DNA of 64,000 nucleotides from Gemmata massiliana (GTDB lineage Bacteria; Planctomycetota; Planctomycetia; Gemmatales; Gemmataceae): NCBI GenBank assembly GCA_000531095.1, contig HG799464.1, positions 495,472 to 559,471 of the forward strand, read 5' to 3'. Shown piece by piece: positions 36,530 to 45,944 of this stretch (position 1 is its first letter; each line of letters starts with the position of its first letter). The notes under the pieces were generated by a model. It saw only the letters and a program-made list of their open reading frames with translations, ran no database searches and was not told where the DNA came from. The position numbers and the translations under genes were made by a program.

Positions 36530-39500
36530 TCACGGTGAGCCGTTCGACGCACCGGGGGACTCGCTGGTCCGGCGCTCGTTCAGCCGCTTCTGGTACTTGT
36601 CGAACAGGCGCGTTTGCTTGCTGGTCGGCTCGTAGGGCCGGCCCTCGATGAACACCGACAGCACCTGCGTGGACGCCTGCAACACGTCGCCGTTGGCGAT
36701 CACCAGATTCGCCCGCTTCCCGGCCTCGACCGTGCCGAACCGGTCCGACACACCCAGGATCTCGGCCGGCCCCGTGGTGATGGCCTTGAGTCCCGCTTCC
36801 GGCGGCAAGCCGTAAGCTACGGCCATCGCCGCTTCGTAGGGGAGGTTCCGCGTGTTGTTCGACCCGGCCGAGCGGATGCAGAACTTCACCCCGGCCTCGT
36901 GCAGCTTCGCAGCGGCAGCATACGACGCATCGTACTTGTCCCCGATCTCACGCGGCAGGCTCATGATCGGCCCGAGGATCACCGGAACGTCGCGCTTCTT
37001 GAGTTCACTCGCGACCTTCCACGCCTCGGTGCCGCCGCTGATGATCGGCTTCACTTTCAGTTCGTCAGCCAGTTTGAGGGCACCGAGAATGTCGGCCTTG
37101 CGGTCCGCGGTGAATACCACCGGCTTCTCGCCGCGCACATAGGGGAGCAGTGATTCCAGGCGCGGGTTGGTCGTTACGGGTGCGCCTGCCTTCTGAGCTG
37201 CGTCGTAGCGCCGGGCCGTCTCAAAGAGTTCCTTCAGCTTGTCCAGCTTTTCCGTGCGGCGGAACCGCGCGGCCGAATTGTCCCCGCTATCGAACGCCAC
37301 GTTCGGGCCGAACCCCCGCGGCGCCGGCTCACTGGGGTACTCGATGTGCAGCGACAGTCGGTCCTGAACGACCATCTCGGCTGGCACCCAGCCCGCCAGG
37401 TTGATGAGCGCCCCCTGCCCCGGGAGGAGCGAACCGGTCGGCCGCGTAACGACCGTGGTCACCCCGTTCGCGCGGGTCACCGGAATCAGTTCCGAGTCCG
37501 GATTGATCCCGGCGCTCGCCCGGAGGTCGGGCTGGAAATCGCCCCCATCGCGGGAGTCGTTCGTTTCGCGAGCGGAATCGATTTCGACCAGCCCGAGGAC
37601 CGTGCCCGCGTCGATCATGCCGGGGTACAGGTGCAGCCCGGTGCAGTCGACCGTGCGTGCGTCCGCGGGCACATCAACCTTCTCGCCCGCGCGGACCACT
37701 TGTGCGATCCGTCCGCTCGCGGCGTCCACCACGACCGTACCCGCGAACGCCGGCTTACCGGGCTGGTGAACCGTTCCACCGCTGAGTACGTAAGTGCCAC
37801 GCGGCAATTCGGGAATCGCGGGGAACTTCGCAACCGGCTTGGCCGGCGCCGCTTTCGCAGAGTCGGACGGAGCGAACTTCTCCGAGCGCTGGAAGTACAC
37901 TTCGCCCTCGACCAGCGTCATCTCGCACCGGGCATACGAGTTGAGCGGGTGCCCGGTGAAGATCGCGAGGTCCGCGTCCTTGCCGACTTCGATTGTGCCG
38001 AGGCGCCCGTCCAGCCCGAGTTGCTTCGCCGGGTTCAGGGTGATCGCGTGGATCGCTTCTTCGGGCGTGAACCCACAGTACTTCACGAGCTTCGCGGCCT
38101 CTTGATTCAGGTGCCGCATCAGCTCGTTGTCGTCGGACTTCAGGCACACGGTCGCGCCCGCGTCCTGGAGCAACTTGGCCCCGTAGGGAATCGCGTCGAA
38201 CGCCTCGATCTTGTACGCCCACCAGTCGCTGAACAGGCTCACACTCGCACCGTGTGCGGCGATCTCGGGAGCGACCTTGTAGCCCTCCAGCACGTGCTGG
38301 AGCGACCGCACCTTCACGCCGAAGCGCTCCGCGACCCGGAGCAGCATCAGGATCTCGTCGGACCGGTAGCAGTGCGAGTGAACGCGCAGGTCGCCCGCGA
38401 GCACGTCCGCGAGGGCTTCGAGCCGCAGGTCGCGCCGCGGTTCCGGGAGCGGGTCGCTGCCACCTTTACTCGCTTCGTAATCGGCCCACTTCTTGCGATA
38501 GGTCTGGGCTTCCGTGAACGCCCGGACGAGGACCGCTTCCACGCCGAGCCGACTGTTCGGGAACCGCCCGTCGGTGCGCTTGACGTTCTCGCCGAGGGCG
38601 AACTTCACCCCGCGCGGCGCATCCGCCACGAGCATCTCGCGTGCGGACCGACCGTACTTCATCTTGATGACAGCGTCCTGCCCGCCGATCACGTTGGCAC
38701 TCCCGTGCAGCAGCCGGGCCATCGTCACGCCGCCGCCCAGGGCGCGGTAGATCTGAACGTCTTCGGAATCGATCACGTCGCGCACGCGGACCTCGGGCAC
38801 GACCGAGAGCGACCCCTCGTTCACCCCGCCGCTAATGGCGAAGTGCGAGTGCGTGTCGATGATCCCGGCCATCACGAACATGCCCTCGGCGTCGAGCACC
38901 GGAACGCCCTTCTCCGCGGCCAAGTCGGTCCCGATGGCGCGGATCTTCCCACCGCGAACGAGGATGTCGGTTCGCGGCAGCGTCTTACCGGTGCCCGTAA
39001 TCACGGTCGCGCCGCGAACGAGTACGTCGCCGTTGGTCTTGAACGTAGGTTTGCGGTCCGCCTCGATTTCGGTGGTCGCGCGATCGGAACCGAGTGTCAG
39101 CACGATCGCGCGGAGAGCATCGACCACGAACGTGGGCGTGTTCCGATCCGCGGTCGGTCCGCCGCTCCCCCCAGTCGGGCCTTTTGGCGTCGGGGACGGA
39201 GCGGTGGTGGGATTCTTGGGGGCCGGGGTCGTGTCAGGATCGGTCATCGGGCGCGGGCGCCCGCCCTTCTTCGGAACGATCGGCTCGCTCCCTCCGCCCC
39301 CTGCGGGCGGAGTTGCGGCTTCCAGGTCGAAGCGCACGCCGTCGGCGAACGCGAACTTGTACTTCGTGGCGCTCGCGTCGAAGTCCCCGTCGCACACGAC
39401 GAGGTGGGCCGAGCGCCCCTTCGAGATGCGGCCCACTTGCGGAGCGACTCCGAGGATGTCCGCGGCCGTGCTGGTCAGCGCGGCGAGCGCCACGTCCGCG

Positions 39501-40645
39501 GGCAACCCGGCGGCGATCACCTTGCGCACGTTCTCCCGGAACCGGTTGACGGCCAGCCCCTGCGTCGTGAACGCGAACGGAACTCCGGCCTTGTGCAAGG
39601 CCGAGGCACAAGCCACTTCTTCCTTGCGGACGCGCTCACGGTCCTCGCGCACGCGCACCGGCAGATCGGCCTCGCGTTCGGGGGCAGTGGCGAAATCGAG
39701 ACGGAGAACGACGGGAATCTTTTCTTTGGCGAGCCGGTCGACCACCTTCCAGGCGCTGCGCCCGCCGACGATCATCGGCTTCAGTTTGAACTCCGCGGCG
39801 AAATCGAGCGCGCGGTGGATCTCGTCGGCCGAGTCCGCCTCGAGCGCGACCGGCAGTTTGCCATCAAGGGCCGGCCAGAGCGCTTCGAGGCACGGGTCCG
39901 CGGCCGGGCGCTTGCCCGTCTTCCCGCGCGCCTCGTAAGCGGCCCACTGGCGCTTCAGCCACCCGGCGTCGAGCATCGCTTGCCGCCCGTGCGCGATGAC
40001 GCCCATGAGCGCGACCGGGTACTCCCCTCCGACCACGCGCCCGAATCGCGCGTGGAGTGCGACCGGCGCCCGAAGGATAGCGTCGCGCGGAACGGACCCG
40101 CTGAGGCTCACCAAGGTGCTCGTCCCGGAGAAGTACCCGCCGTCGGGGGTGACCAGGTGGGCCGTGAAACCGACCCGGCGCCACGGGGCGACGGCCTCTT
40201 CATCGAGCTTGAGCGCCGTCTGGGTCGCGAACTCGGGAGTGACGCCCTTGCGGTTGTCAGGTTTCGTGGCGACGAGCGGATCGGCGGCCATATCCTCGGC
40301 CGCGGGCGGGCCGCCCAGGGATCGGCGCAGTGTCGCATCGAACCCGCGGTTGCTCCCCGCGTCGAGGAACCCGGGGTACACGGTCAGCCCCTTCCCCTCG
40401 GTCACGAGGGCGTCGGGCGGAACCGCCACGTCCGGTCCGACGGCGGCGATCAGCCCGTCGCGAACGACGATCGTAGCTTTTGGGAGCACCGTCCCGGCCT
40501 CGGTGACAACCCGAGCGTCGCGGATCGCGTAGGCCGTCGGGCGCAGGTCGGACGAGTTCTGGGCACTGACGGGAACGAAGATCGCGGCGAGCAGTGCGCC
40601 GAGCGGCGCGCTAAACAGCGCGAAACGGAGGCGTCTGGTGTTCAT
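36530..40645 (-). CDS. triple-module amidohydrolase-superfamily protein
   Basis: 1371 residues from the ATG at 40645; the frame stays open far upstream into the histidine kinase gene, but that part is not amidohydrolase. A signal peptide (FSAPLGALLAAIFVPVSA) leads to three amidohydrolase-like modules. Module 1 (about 35-450) and module 3 (about 955-1371) have the urease/dihydroorotase-type beta-sandwich and end (KGRSAHLVVCDGDF; AGKRANLVIANGDV) but lack the HxH metal site (YPGFLDAGSNRG; YPGMIDAGTVLG). Module 2 (about 535-935) keeps it: IIDTHSHF near 599, then VHSHCYRSDE, SLQHVLEG and CLKSDDN. A Pro-rich linker (about 460-500) separates modules 1 and 2. Exported hydrolase with one probable active centre; substrate unknown. 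Confidence 0.85.
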   Translation of the reverse strand: MNTRRLRFALFSAPLGALLAAIFVPVSAQNSSDLRPTAYAIRDARVVTEAGTVLPKATIVVRDGLIAAVGPDVAVPPDALVTEGKGLTVYPGFLDAGSNRGFDATLRRSLGGPPAAEDMAADPLVATKPDNRKGVTPEFATQTALKLDEEAVAPWRRVGFTAHLVTPDGGYFSGTSTLVSLSGSVPRDAILRAPVALHARFGRVVGGEYPVALMGVIAHGRQAMLDAGWLKRQWAAYEARGKTGKRPAADPCLEALWPALDGKLPVALEADSADEIHRALDFAAEFKLKPMIVGGRSAWKVVDRLAKEKIPVVLRLDFATAPEREADLPVRVREDRERVRKEEVACASALHKAGVPFAFTTQGLAVNRFRENVRKVIAAGLPADVALAALTSTAADILGVAPQVGRISKGRSAHLVVCDGDFDASATKYKFAFADGVRFDLEAATPPAGGGGSEPIVPKKGGRPRPMTDPDTTPAPKNPTTAPSPTPKGPTGGSGGPTADRNTPTFVVDALRAIVLTLGSDRATTEIEADRKPTFKTNGDVLVRGATVITGTGKTLPRTDILVRGGKIRAIGTDLAAEKGVPVLDAEGMFVMAGIIDTHSHFAISGGVNEGSLSVVPEVRVRDVIDSEDVQIYRALGGGVTMARLLHGSANVIGGQDAVIKMKYGRSAREMLVADAPRGVKFALGENVKRTDGRFPNSRLGVEAVLVRAFTEAQTYRKKWADYEASKGGSDPLPEPRRDLRLEALADVLAGDLRVHSHCYRSDEILMLLRVAERFGVKVRSLQHVLEGYKVAPEIAAHGASVSLFSDWWAYKIEAFDAIPYGAKLLQDAGATVCLKSDDNELMRHLNQEAAKLVKYCGFTPEEAIHAITLNPAKQLGLDGRLGTIEVGKDADLAIFTGHPLNSYARCEMTLVEGEVYFQRSEKFAPSDSAKAAPAKPVAKFPAIPELPRGTYVLSGGTVHQPGKPAFAGTVVVDAASGRIAQVVRAGEKVDVPADARTVDCTGLHLYPGMIDAGTVLGLVEIDSARETNDSRDGGDFQPDLRASAGINPDSELIPVTRANGVTTVVTRPTGSLLPGQGALINLAGWVPAEMVVQDRLSLHIEYPSEPAPRGFGPNVAFDSGDNSAARFRRTEKLDKLKELFETARRYDAAQKAGAPVTTNPRLESLLPYVRGEKPVVFTADRKADILGALKLADELKVKPIISGGTEAWKVASELKKRDVPVILGPIMSLPREIGDKYDASYAAAAKLHEAGVKFCIRSAGSNNTRNLPYEAAMAVAYGLPPEAGLKAITTGPAEILGVSDRFGTVEAGKRANLVIANGDVLQASTQVLSVFIEGRPYEPTSKQTRLFDKYQKRLNERRTSESPGASNGSP

Positions 40646-40761
40646 TGTGGCGCGAGATCCGGGGGTCGAATGTGAGAGGTGAGCGTAGTTGTACCACGCC
40701 CGCCCCCGCCCGCCGCAAGAAATTCGGCGCCGATCGGCGGAACTTTCCGCCCCGGTCGGTG

Positions 40762-41721
40762 TCACCCGGCGCCTTCGTCCGGTGCCGGCACGGGCGGGTC
40801 GGTGGTGACCGGGAGGGTGAAACTGAACCCGGCCCCGCGCGGGTACGCGGGCGCGAGCGTGAGCCGGCCCCCGTGCGCCTCGATGATCCCGCGGCTGATC
40901 GTCAGCCCGAGCCCCATCCCCTGTTTCTTGGTGGTGTAGAACGGCTCGAACACCCGGCGCAGCCCCTCGGCGTCGAACCCGGGACCGGAATCGATCACCC
41001 GGACACACACGCTCGAACCCGCGAGGGCCGTTTCGATCACGATCCGGCGCTCGATCACCGGCAAACTCGTGAGTGCCTCGGCCGCGTTCCGGATCAGGTT
41101 CAGCAGCACCTGTTCGATCTGAATGCGGTCCGCCTGGACGAGCGGGAGCTGGTCCGCCAGGCGCGGGACCACGCGGATCCCGTGGTGCCGCAACTCCGGG
41201 CCGACCAGGGCGAGCGCGTCGCCCACGACGTCGTTGATCGGGGCCGCGGCGCGCTGCGGCTCCCGCTTGCGCATGAACTCGCGCATCCGGTGGATGATGC
41301 CCGCGGCGCGCTCCGCCTGCGCGACCGCCAGGTCCAACCCCTCCACGATCTCGGCCGCGCCCCCGGTCCCGGCGCGGAGCCGGAGCGCGGAGCCGCGGCA
41401 GTAGTTGATGACCGCGGTGAGCGGCTGGTTCAGTTCGTGCGCGAGGACCGCGGCCATTTCCCCCACGAGGCAGCACCGGGTGACGTGCGCGAGTTCGGCC
41501 TTGTGCTGGCGCAGTTGCTCCTCCGCGTGCCAGCGGGCCGTAATGTCGGTGAACGACACCACCACCGGGCGCGGCGCGCCCGGGGGCGCGGGGAGCGCGT
41601 GGGCACTAATCATGAGCCGGACGAACGGGCCGCGCGCCGGGGACGCCAAAAAGGTTCCGCCGGCGCTCAGCGCCTCGGACCGGCGCACGACCTCCCACGG
41701 GAACAGGGCCGGGGTAACGGG
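40762..41721 (-). CDS. PAS histidine kinase, C-terminal kinase half (frameshifted)
   Basis: This frame holds the kinase core that belongs to the upstream PAS protein: a last PAS segment (FPWEVVRRSEALSAGGTFL, VVVSFTDITARWHAEEQL), the H-box VGEMAAVLAHELNQPLTAVI with the phosphorylated His, then N box EQVLLNLIRNAAEAL, G1 VIDSGPGFD, F box FEPFYTTKKQGMGLGL and G2 ISRGIIEAHGGRL. It is cut from its N-terminus by loss of one C at about 41719-41721, after which PVTPALFPWEVV continues in this frame. No start codon belongs here by itself. The open frame runs to 42141 but the kinase identity begins at the shift. Confidence 0.82.
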   Translation of the reverse strand, partial: PVTPALFPWEVVRRSEALSAGGTFLASPARGPFVRLMISAHALPAPPGAPRPVVVSFTDITARWHAEEQLRQHKAELAHVTRCCLVGEMAAVLAHELNQPLTAVINYCRGSALRLRAGTGGAAEIVEGLDLAVAQAERAAGIIHRMREFMRKREPQRAAAPINDVVGDALALVGPELRHHGIRVVPRLADQLPLVQADRIQIEQVLLNLIRNAAEALTSLPVIERRIVIETALAGSSVCVRVIDSGPGFDAEGLRRVFEPFYTTKKQGMGLGLTISRGIIEAHGGRLTLAPAYPRGAGFSFTLPVTTDPPVPAPDEGAG

Positions 41722-43451
41722 CGCCCGTCCTCCCGCAGCGCGAGCCCGGTCCGCTCCGTCAGGGGCGCGCCGATCAGCCCGTCGAGGTGCTCCCCGAAGA
41801 TCCGCGCCGCGCTCTCGTTGCACGTCTGCACGCGCCCGTCCGGGTCCAGGGACACGACCCCCTCGCGCAGCGCGGAGAGCACGCGCCGGTGCCGCTCCTC
41901 GCTCTCGCGCAGGGCGCGCTCTTGCCGCTTGCGCTCGGTAACGATCTGCAGGGTGGACGTGACCAGGTTCGGCGGGACGAACGAGTACGCGATCAGCACG
42001 TCCGTCAGGCCCTCCGTCGGCTCGGACCAGGGCATCCCGGACCAGCGGAACTCGGCCGTAAACGGAACCCGGTCCCGGTAACACCGGGCCACGTTCGCGC
42101 GGTGCTCCGGGCGCGCCGCGTGGACCTCGGACAGCTTCCACCCGAGCAGCCGGGTGAGTCCTTCGGTGTACAGGGCCTTGGCCGCGTCGTTAAAATCGGC
42201 CAGAACGAAATCGTCCCCGTCCGCGCGCCAACAGACGCTCGCGAGCGGGGCGTTGTGGAACAGGTCTCGGAACCGCTCCTCGCTCTGCCGGAGTTGCTCT
42301 TCGGAGCGCTTGCGATCGGTCACGTCGCGCCCGACCGACTGGAACTCGATCAACTGGTTCCCGGCGCTGAACAGGCCGCGGTTCGTCCACTGCTGCCAGC
42401 GAACGGAACCGTCGGGCGCCAGGACCCGGTGCTCGACGGTCGCCGCGGGGCACTCGGGTGCGATGGAAGCCAGGGTCCGCCGAACCAGTTCCCGGTCCGA
42501 CTCCGGAACGAGCCCCCAAAACGTTTGCCCGATCAGTTCGTCCGCGCGCCGCCCGAAATACCGACAGTACGCCCCGTTGACAAAGGTGAGCGTCCCGTCG
42601 GGCCGGAACCGGCACACCTGCTCCGTCTGGGCTTCCACCACCGCACGGAACCGCTGCTCGCTCTCCCGCAGGGCCTGTTCCGCGTGCCGCAACTCGGTCA
42701 CGTCCCAGTGCGCGACGGTGGCCCCGGGCGCGCGCCCGGTCAGGGCCGCGACCCGGATCTGGTACCACCGGATTTCGCCGTCGGCCCGGAACGGGCACTC
42801 CGCGGTGAACCGGCCCAGCGCCCCGTTCAGCACGGCACACACCCCGCGCTCGACGGCCGCGGCCCCTTCCGAGTAGGGACCGGTTACTCGACTGCAGACG
42901 TCCAGGTAGTCGCTCCCCACCCCCCGGTCCGAACCGGGTTCGTAGGGTTGGAACGCGCGCTCCCAGGCCCGGTTGATCGCGGTCACGGTTCCGGACCGGT
43001 CGAGCACCACGATCGGCACGTCCAGTGAATCAATAAGCCCGCGGTCAGTTCTGGGTTCGGCCCCGATCAGCGCCCCGCGCTCGGGTGCGGTGCCGCGGAC
43101 GGACACCAGAACGGTGCCGTCGGGCAACGGGGTGAGCGCGACCGCCACCGGGAACTCGGCACCGTCCCGGCGCCGGGCGCGCGTGTGGAAGCCGAGAGCG
43201 GGGGCGAGCGGATCGGGGTCCGCCCGGGGCCGGTCGGATCGGACCGGGGCGACCCCCGGAACGAGAGCGTCAATGTGCGCACCGACGAGTTCGCCGGGCG
43301 CGCACCCGAACTGCTCCCCCGCGCGGCGGTTCGCGAACCGAACGGCGCCCCCGGGACCAACGGTCAGGAGCCCCTCGTTCAGAGCGTCGAGAACGATTTC
43401 CGCTGCCGACCGAAGGCCCGCGGAACCGGCAGAAGTACGTGTGTGTGGCAT
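41667..43451 (-). CDS. multi-PAS sensor histidine kinase, N-terminal part (frameshifted)
   Basis: 594 residues if started at the ATG at 43451; no strong binding site there, and the frame is open to 43607. At least four PAS/PAC modules in tandem: AAEIVLDALNEGLLTVGPGG, IDSLDVPIVVLDRSGTVTAI, ESEQRFRAVVEAQTEQVCRF and SEERHRRVLSALREGVVSLD, linked by PAC ends such as VGRDVTDRKRSEEQLRQSEE. No membrane span is obvious, so probably a cytoplasmic sensor. After LREDGRP the frame shifts into nonsense and stops at 41667; one inserted C at 41719-41721 restores continuity with the kinase core. No response regulator is adjacent. Confidence 0.85.
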   Translation of the reverse strand: MPHTRTSAGSAGLRSAAEIVLDALNEGLLTVGPGGAVRFANRRAGEQFGCAPGELVGAHIDALVPGVAPVRSDRPRADPDPLAPALGFHTRARRRDGAEFPVAVALTPLPDGTVLVSVRGTAPERGALIGAEPRTDRGLIDSLDVPIVVLDRSGTVTAINRAWERAFQPYEPGSDRGVGSDYLDVCSRVTGPYSEGAAAVERGVCAVLNGALGRFTAECPFRADGEIRWYQIRVAALTGRAPGATVAHWDVTELRHAEQALRESEQRFRAVVEAQTEQVCRFRPDGTLTFVNGAYCRYFGRRADELIGQTFWGLVPESDRELVRRTLASIAPECPAATVEHRVLAPDGSVRWQQWTNRGLFSAGNQLIEFQSVGRDVTDRKRSEEQLRQSEERFRDLFHNAPLASVCWRADGDDFVLADFNDAAKALYTEGLTRLLGWKLSEVHAARPEHRANVARCYRDRVPFTAEFRWSGMPWSEPTEGLTDVLIAYSFVPPNLVTSTLQIVTERKRQERALRESEERHRRVLSALREGVVSLDPDGRVQTCNESAARIFGEHLDGLIGAPLTERTGLALREDGRPLPRPCSRGRSCAGPRR

Positions 43452-44180
43452 GAAACTCGTTAGCGGAGGGACCGCTATCGGCCCACCCTCCGGAGCGGTT
43501 CGACCGGCAAAAGCGGCGCGAAGGAACGAAGCGGGACGCGGTCGCGCGGGCGATGAGACCGTTCCTAAATCCGATCCTCCAAAAGCGGGCTGAAAGCACG
43601 GTAGCACGACGGTCCATTATTCAACTAATCACCCGGAGCGGCAACGAGCAAGGGACAAATAGCCGTACCGCGTGCGGGTTCCTGTCCGCGTCGAATGACG
43701 TGACAGAATTAACGATATCGCAATGTTTGATAATTTTACCAAGCGCCAACGCAATGCCAGAAAACCGAAACCAAAACTGCGAATTCGACAAAACAACACA
43801 TTTTGATGGCCCAGCCCACCTTTCCTTTTGTTCACTAGCGTATAATTGGGTGTATCCGAACCACATACACGGCTCCGCTACCACATAACAAGAGTCGTCT
43901 GGGCGGGAGTGTTACCCGATTGTTAGCCGGATTCGAGGGCAGAAGGGAGGTTTTTCGAGAGTTGTTAGCCAATGTTAACCGCGAATGTGCGTCGCTGATT
44001 GAGCAAGAACGCAGCAACACGTTGCAACAGCAGTGTTTAAGAATCGAAAATCCGATCTCAATCGCGCCGCCGGGCCAAAACGTTAGCATTTGTTACTGGC
44101 GATTAGACCGAAGGTTGGTAGGTGCATTCGGAGTGCCGAAATCAGGTAAGTGTCTCAAGTGTCAGAAGCGGAATGAAGAA

Positions 44181-44198
44181 CCGCAGATAACGCAGATC
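44181..44198. repeat. 9-bp tandem repeat, two units
   Basis: CCGCAGATAA then CGCAGATCA gives a 9-bp period repeat of CGCAGATaA type. This is another short intergenic tandem of a kind dispersed in many bacterial genomes; function unknown. Confidence 0.45.
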
Positions 44199-44239
44199 AG
44201 ACAACTAATGATTCTCTCCGCAAAGGGACGGAGTGAATA

Positions 44240-44265
44240 GCCCGAGGCCGCGCTTCACCTCGGGC
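44240..44265 (-). terminator. hairpin after the CE15-like esterase gene
   Basis: GCCCGAGG (44240-44247) pairs with CCTCGGGC (44258-44265) around a 10-nt loop, 15 bp beyond the stop at 44281 in the minus direction. A long T-run is missing, so strength is uncertain. Confidence 0.6.
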
Positions 44266-44280
44266 AGACCACCTGCGGTA

Positions 44281-45651
44281 TCACTTGTTGGTTGAAGGCT
44301 TGGGCGCAATCGGTTCCTTGATGTACTTCTCGGCGTACTTCAGGAACGTCGGCCAGTTCGGACCGGTGGTGTGACCGCCCGCGTGCTGGCGGAACGCGAT
44401 TTCACCGTCGGTAAGGGCGGTCTCCTGTGCGGGGAACTCGGCGGTTCCCAACCCCTTTTTCCCCAACAGTTTGTACACCGGTTCGGCCGCGACTCCGGCC
44501 ATAAACATGCCGCGTGCGTCGATCCAACCGCCCTCGACTTGGAGGGAACCAACGCTGATGAGCACCGGACGCGGGGCACACAGTGCGATCAGTTCATGAG
44601 CATCCACCGGAAGATCCTTCGCGGTGAGCGGTCCCGCATACTTGATGTAGTTCCCGGCCATCCAATGGTACTCACCGGTCCCGGCAACGTTCTCCACCTT
44701 CTCCCCGTAGTCGCGGCGGTGGAGCTTCGCGCCGCCCGCGCCGGACGACCCGATGAACCCGATCGCAAAGCGCTCGTCGTAGGCCATCGCGACGATCGCC
44801 GCCTTCCCGTAACGGGACAGTCCCTCGATCCCGACGCGCTTGGCATCCACAGCCGGATCGGTATCGAAGTAGTCCAGCGCCCGACTCGCGCCCCAAGCCC
44901 AGGCCCGCAGCGCACCCCAATCGTCGACCGCGCGGGGCTGTCCCTTGTTGCACAGTCCGATGATTCCCGTCGTCAGCCCCGCCCCGTTGTCGGCCTGAAC
45001 GCTCGTCGGGGTGATGATCGCATAACCCCATCCCTTCGCGAGAACTTGTTGCTGCCAGCTCGGAGCAGCGCCAGCTTTGGGCGCCGGTCCCTTACCCCCG
45101 AAATTGAACCCGAACTCCATAATCACCGGCACCGGTCCCTTCGCGTCCGCCGGCGTGGTGAGCGTCAGTTGGATGTCCACGGTGATGAGCGGGTACGAAG
45201 AGTTATCGACGTGGCCGACGAGCTTCTTCGCGACGACCGGAACGTCACCGACCGTCTGCTTCTCGGTCGCGGTCACTTCCCACTTCACTTTGGGGGTGTT
45301 CTTGGGCACCCGACCGTAGACCTCACGGTCGAAATCCTCGGCAATCTCGGCCCGGCGCTTCGTCCACAGTGCTGCGGTCACCTTCGTGCCGTCCTTCATC
45401 ACGAGCGGGTCTGGCAGATCAGGGTAAGGGTTGGCCTTCGACTCGTCGAGATTGGCGGCGTTGGCCGATTTCGGGTTCCCGTCCGCGCCGCGGCGGATCT
45501 CCTTGATTTTGAGGAGTTCCATCAGCCGCTTGTGATCCTCTTGTGCGGTCAGTTTGACCGGCGGTTTGGGCGGATCTTCAGCGCGCCCCAGCGGGGAGAG
45601 ATACCCCGTGAGAAGGAGCGCCGCAGCGACCGAGACGGGAGAGTGTCGCAT
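44281..45651 (-). CDS. exported CE15-like glucuronoyl/acetyl esterase
   Basis: 456 residues from the ATG at 45651; 14 further codons upstream are unlikely. Signal peptide (VSVAAALLLTGYLSPLGRA). Alpha/beta-hydrolase features of family CE15: VPVIMEFGFNFGGKG, AWAWGASRALDYFD, the nucleophile elbow VGIEGLSRYGKAAI (GxSRxGK), FIGSSGAGGAKLHRRDYGE, ALCAPRPVLISVGS and the His in QHAGGHTTGPNWPTF. CE15 enzymes cleave esters between lignin alcohols and glucuronoxylan. Neighbour on the other side is a second, CE1-like esterase, divergent, suggesting plant-polymer degradation (inference). Confidence 0.85.
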   Translation of the reverse strand: MRHSPVSVAAALLLTGYLSPLGRAEDPPKPPVKLTAQEDHKRLMELLKIKEIRRGADGNPKSANAANLDESKANPYPDLPDPLVMKDGTKVTAALWTKRRAEIAEDFDREVYGRVPKNTPKVKWEVTATEKQTVGDVPVVAKKLVGHVDNSSYPLITVDIQLTLTTPADAKGPVPVIMEFGFNFGGKGPAPKAGAAPSWQQQVLAKGWGYAIITPTSVQADNGAGLTTGIIGLCNKGQPRAVDDWGALRAWAWGASRALDYFDTDPAVDAKRVGIEGLSRYGKAAIVAMAYDERFAIGFIGSSGAGGAKLHRRDYGEKVENVAGTGEYHWMAGNYIKYAGPLTAKDLPVDAHELIALCAPRPVLISVGSLQVEGGWIDARGMFMAGVAAEPVYKLLGKKGLGTAEFPAQETALTDGEIAFRQHAGGHTTGPNWPTFLKYAEKYIKEPIAPKPSTNK

Positions 45652-45944
45652 GAGGAGTCTCGTTGTGATGAACGAACCACAGCCACACGGCAATCGATTG
45701 TGCCGGGTGCACCGCAGGTTTGTGAAGCGATCGTCATTCTATCGACGTTACACCCGCGATTCCGGAGCCGTGTACCTCACGAGATGCGAACGGACACGAA
45801 ACGTAGCGCGCGTATTCCCACTTTCTTTGGGGAACACAAGGAACGGTAAGGCCGAGGCGATTCGAGTGATGCACTCGTACCCACGCAGAACGGAATTTCT
45901 ACACCACTTCTACTGCCCGTTTCTCTCCCGTCGGGAGGTATCGA

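Larger units (their letters stand above)
43452..44280. other. gene-free AT-rich region
   Basis: From about 43600 to 44220 the sequence is clearly richer in A+T than the surrounding genes. ORFs of 80-110 codons cross it on both strands but have no convincing start or recognisable residue pattern. It contains the short tandem repeat at 44181-44198 and the terminator hairpin at 44240-44265. Possibly a decayed gene or acquired segment. Confidence 0.55.

Noticed and set aside
37346-40675. Plus-strand open frame of 1109 codons opposite the amidohydrolase gene
   Set aside because: High-GC antisense open frame: His/Arg/Val-rich, no motif, no RBS. The minus-strand product has clear family motifs.
40646-41476. 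N-terminal 277-codon extension of the amidohydrolase frame
   Set aside because: It lies antiparallel to nothing but overlaps the histidine kinase core in another frame and is Arg/Pro/Gly-rich; the signal peptide begins at the ATG at 40645.
43920-44240. Plus-strand ORF of 107 codons in the AT-rich island
   Set aside because: It begins with TTG without a binding site and shows no family resemblance; it is kept only as part of the island finding.
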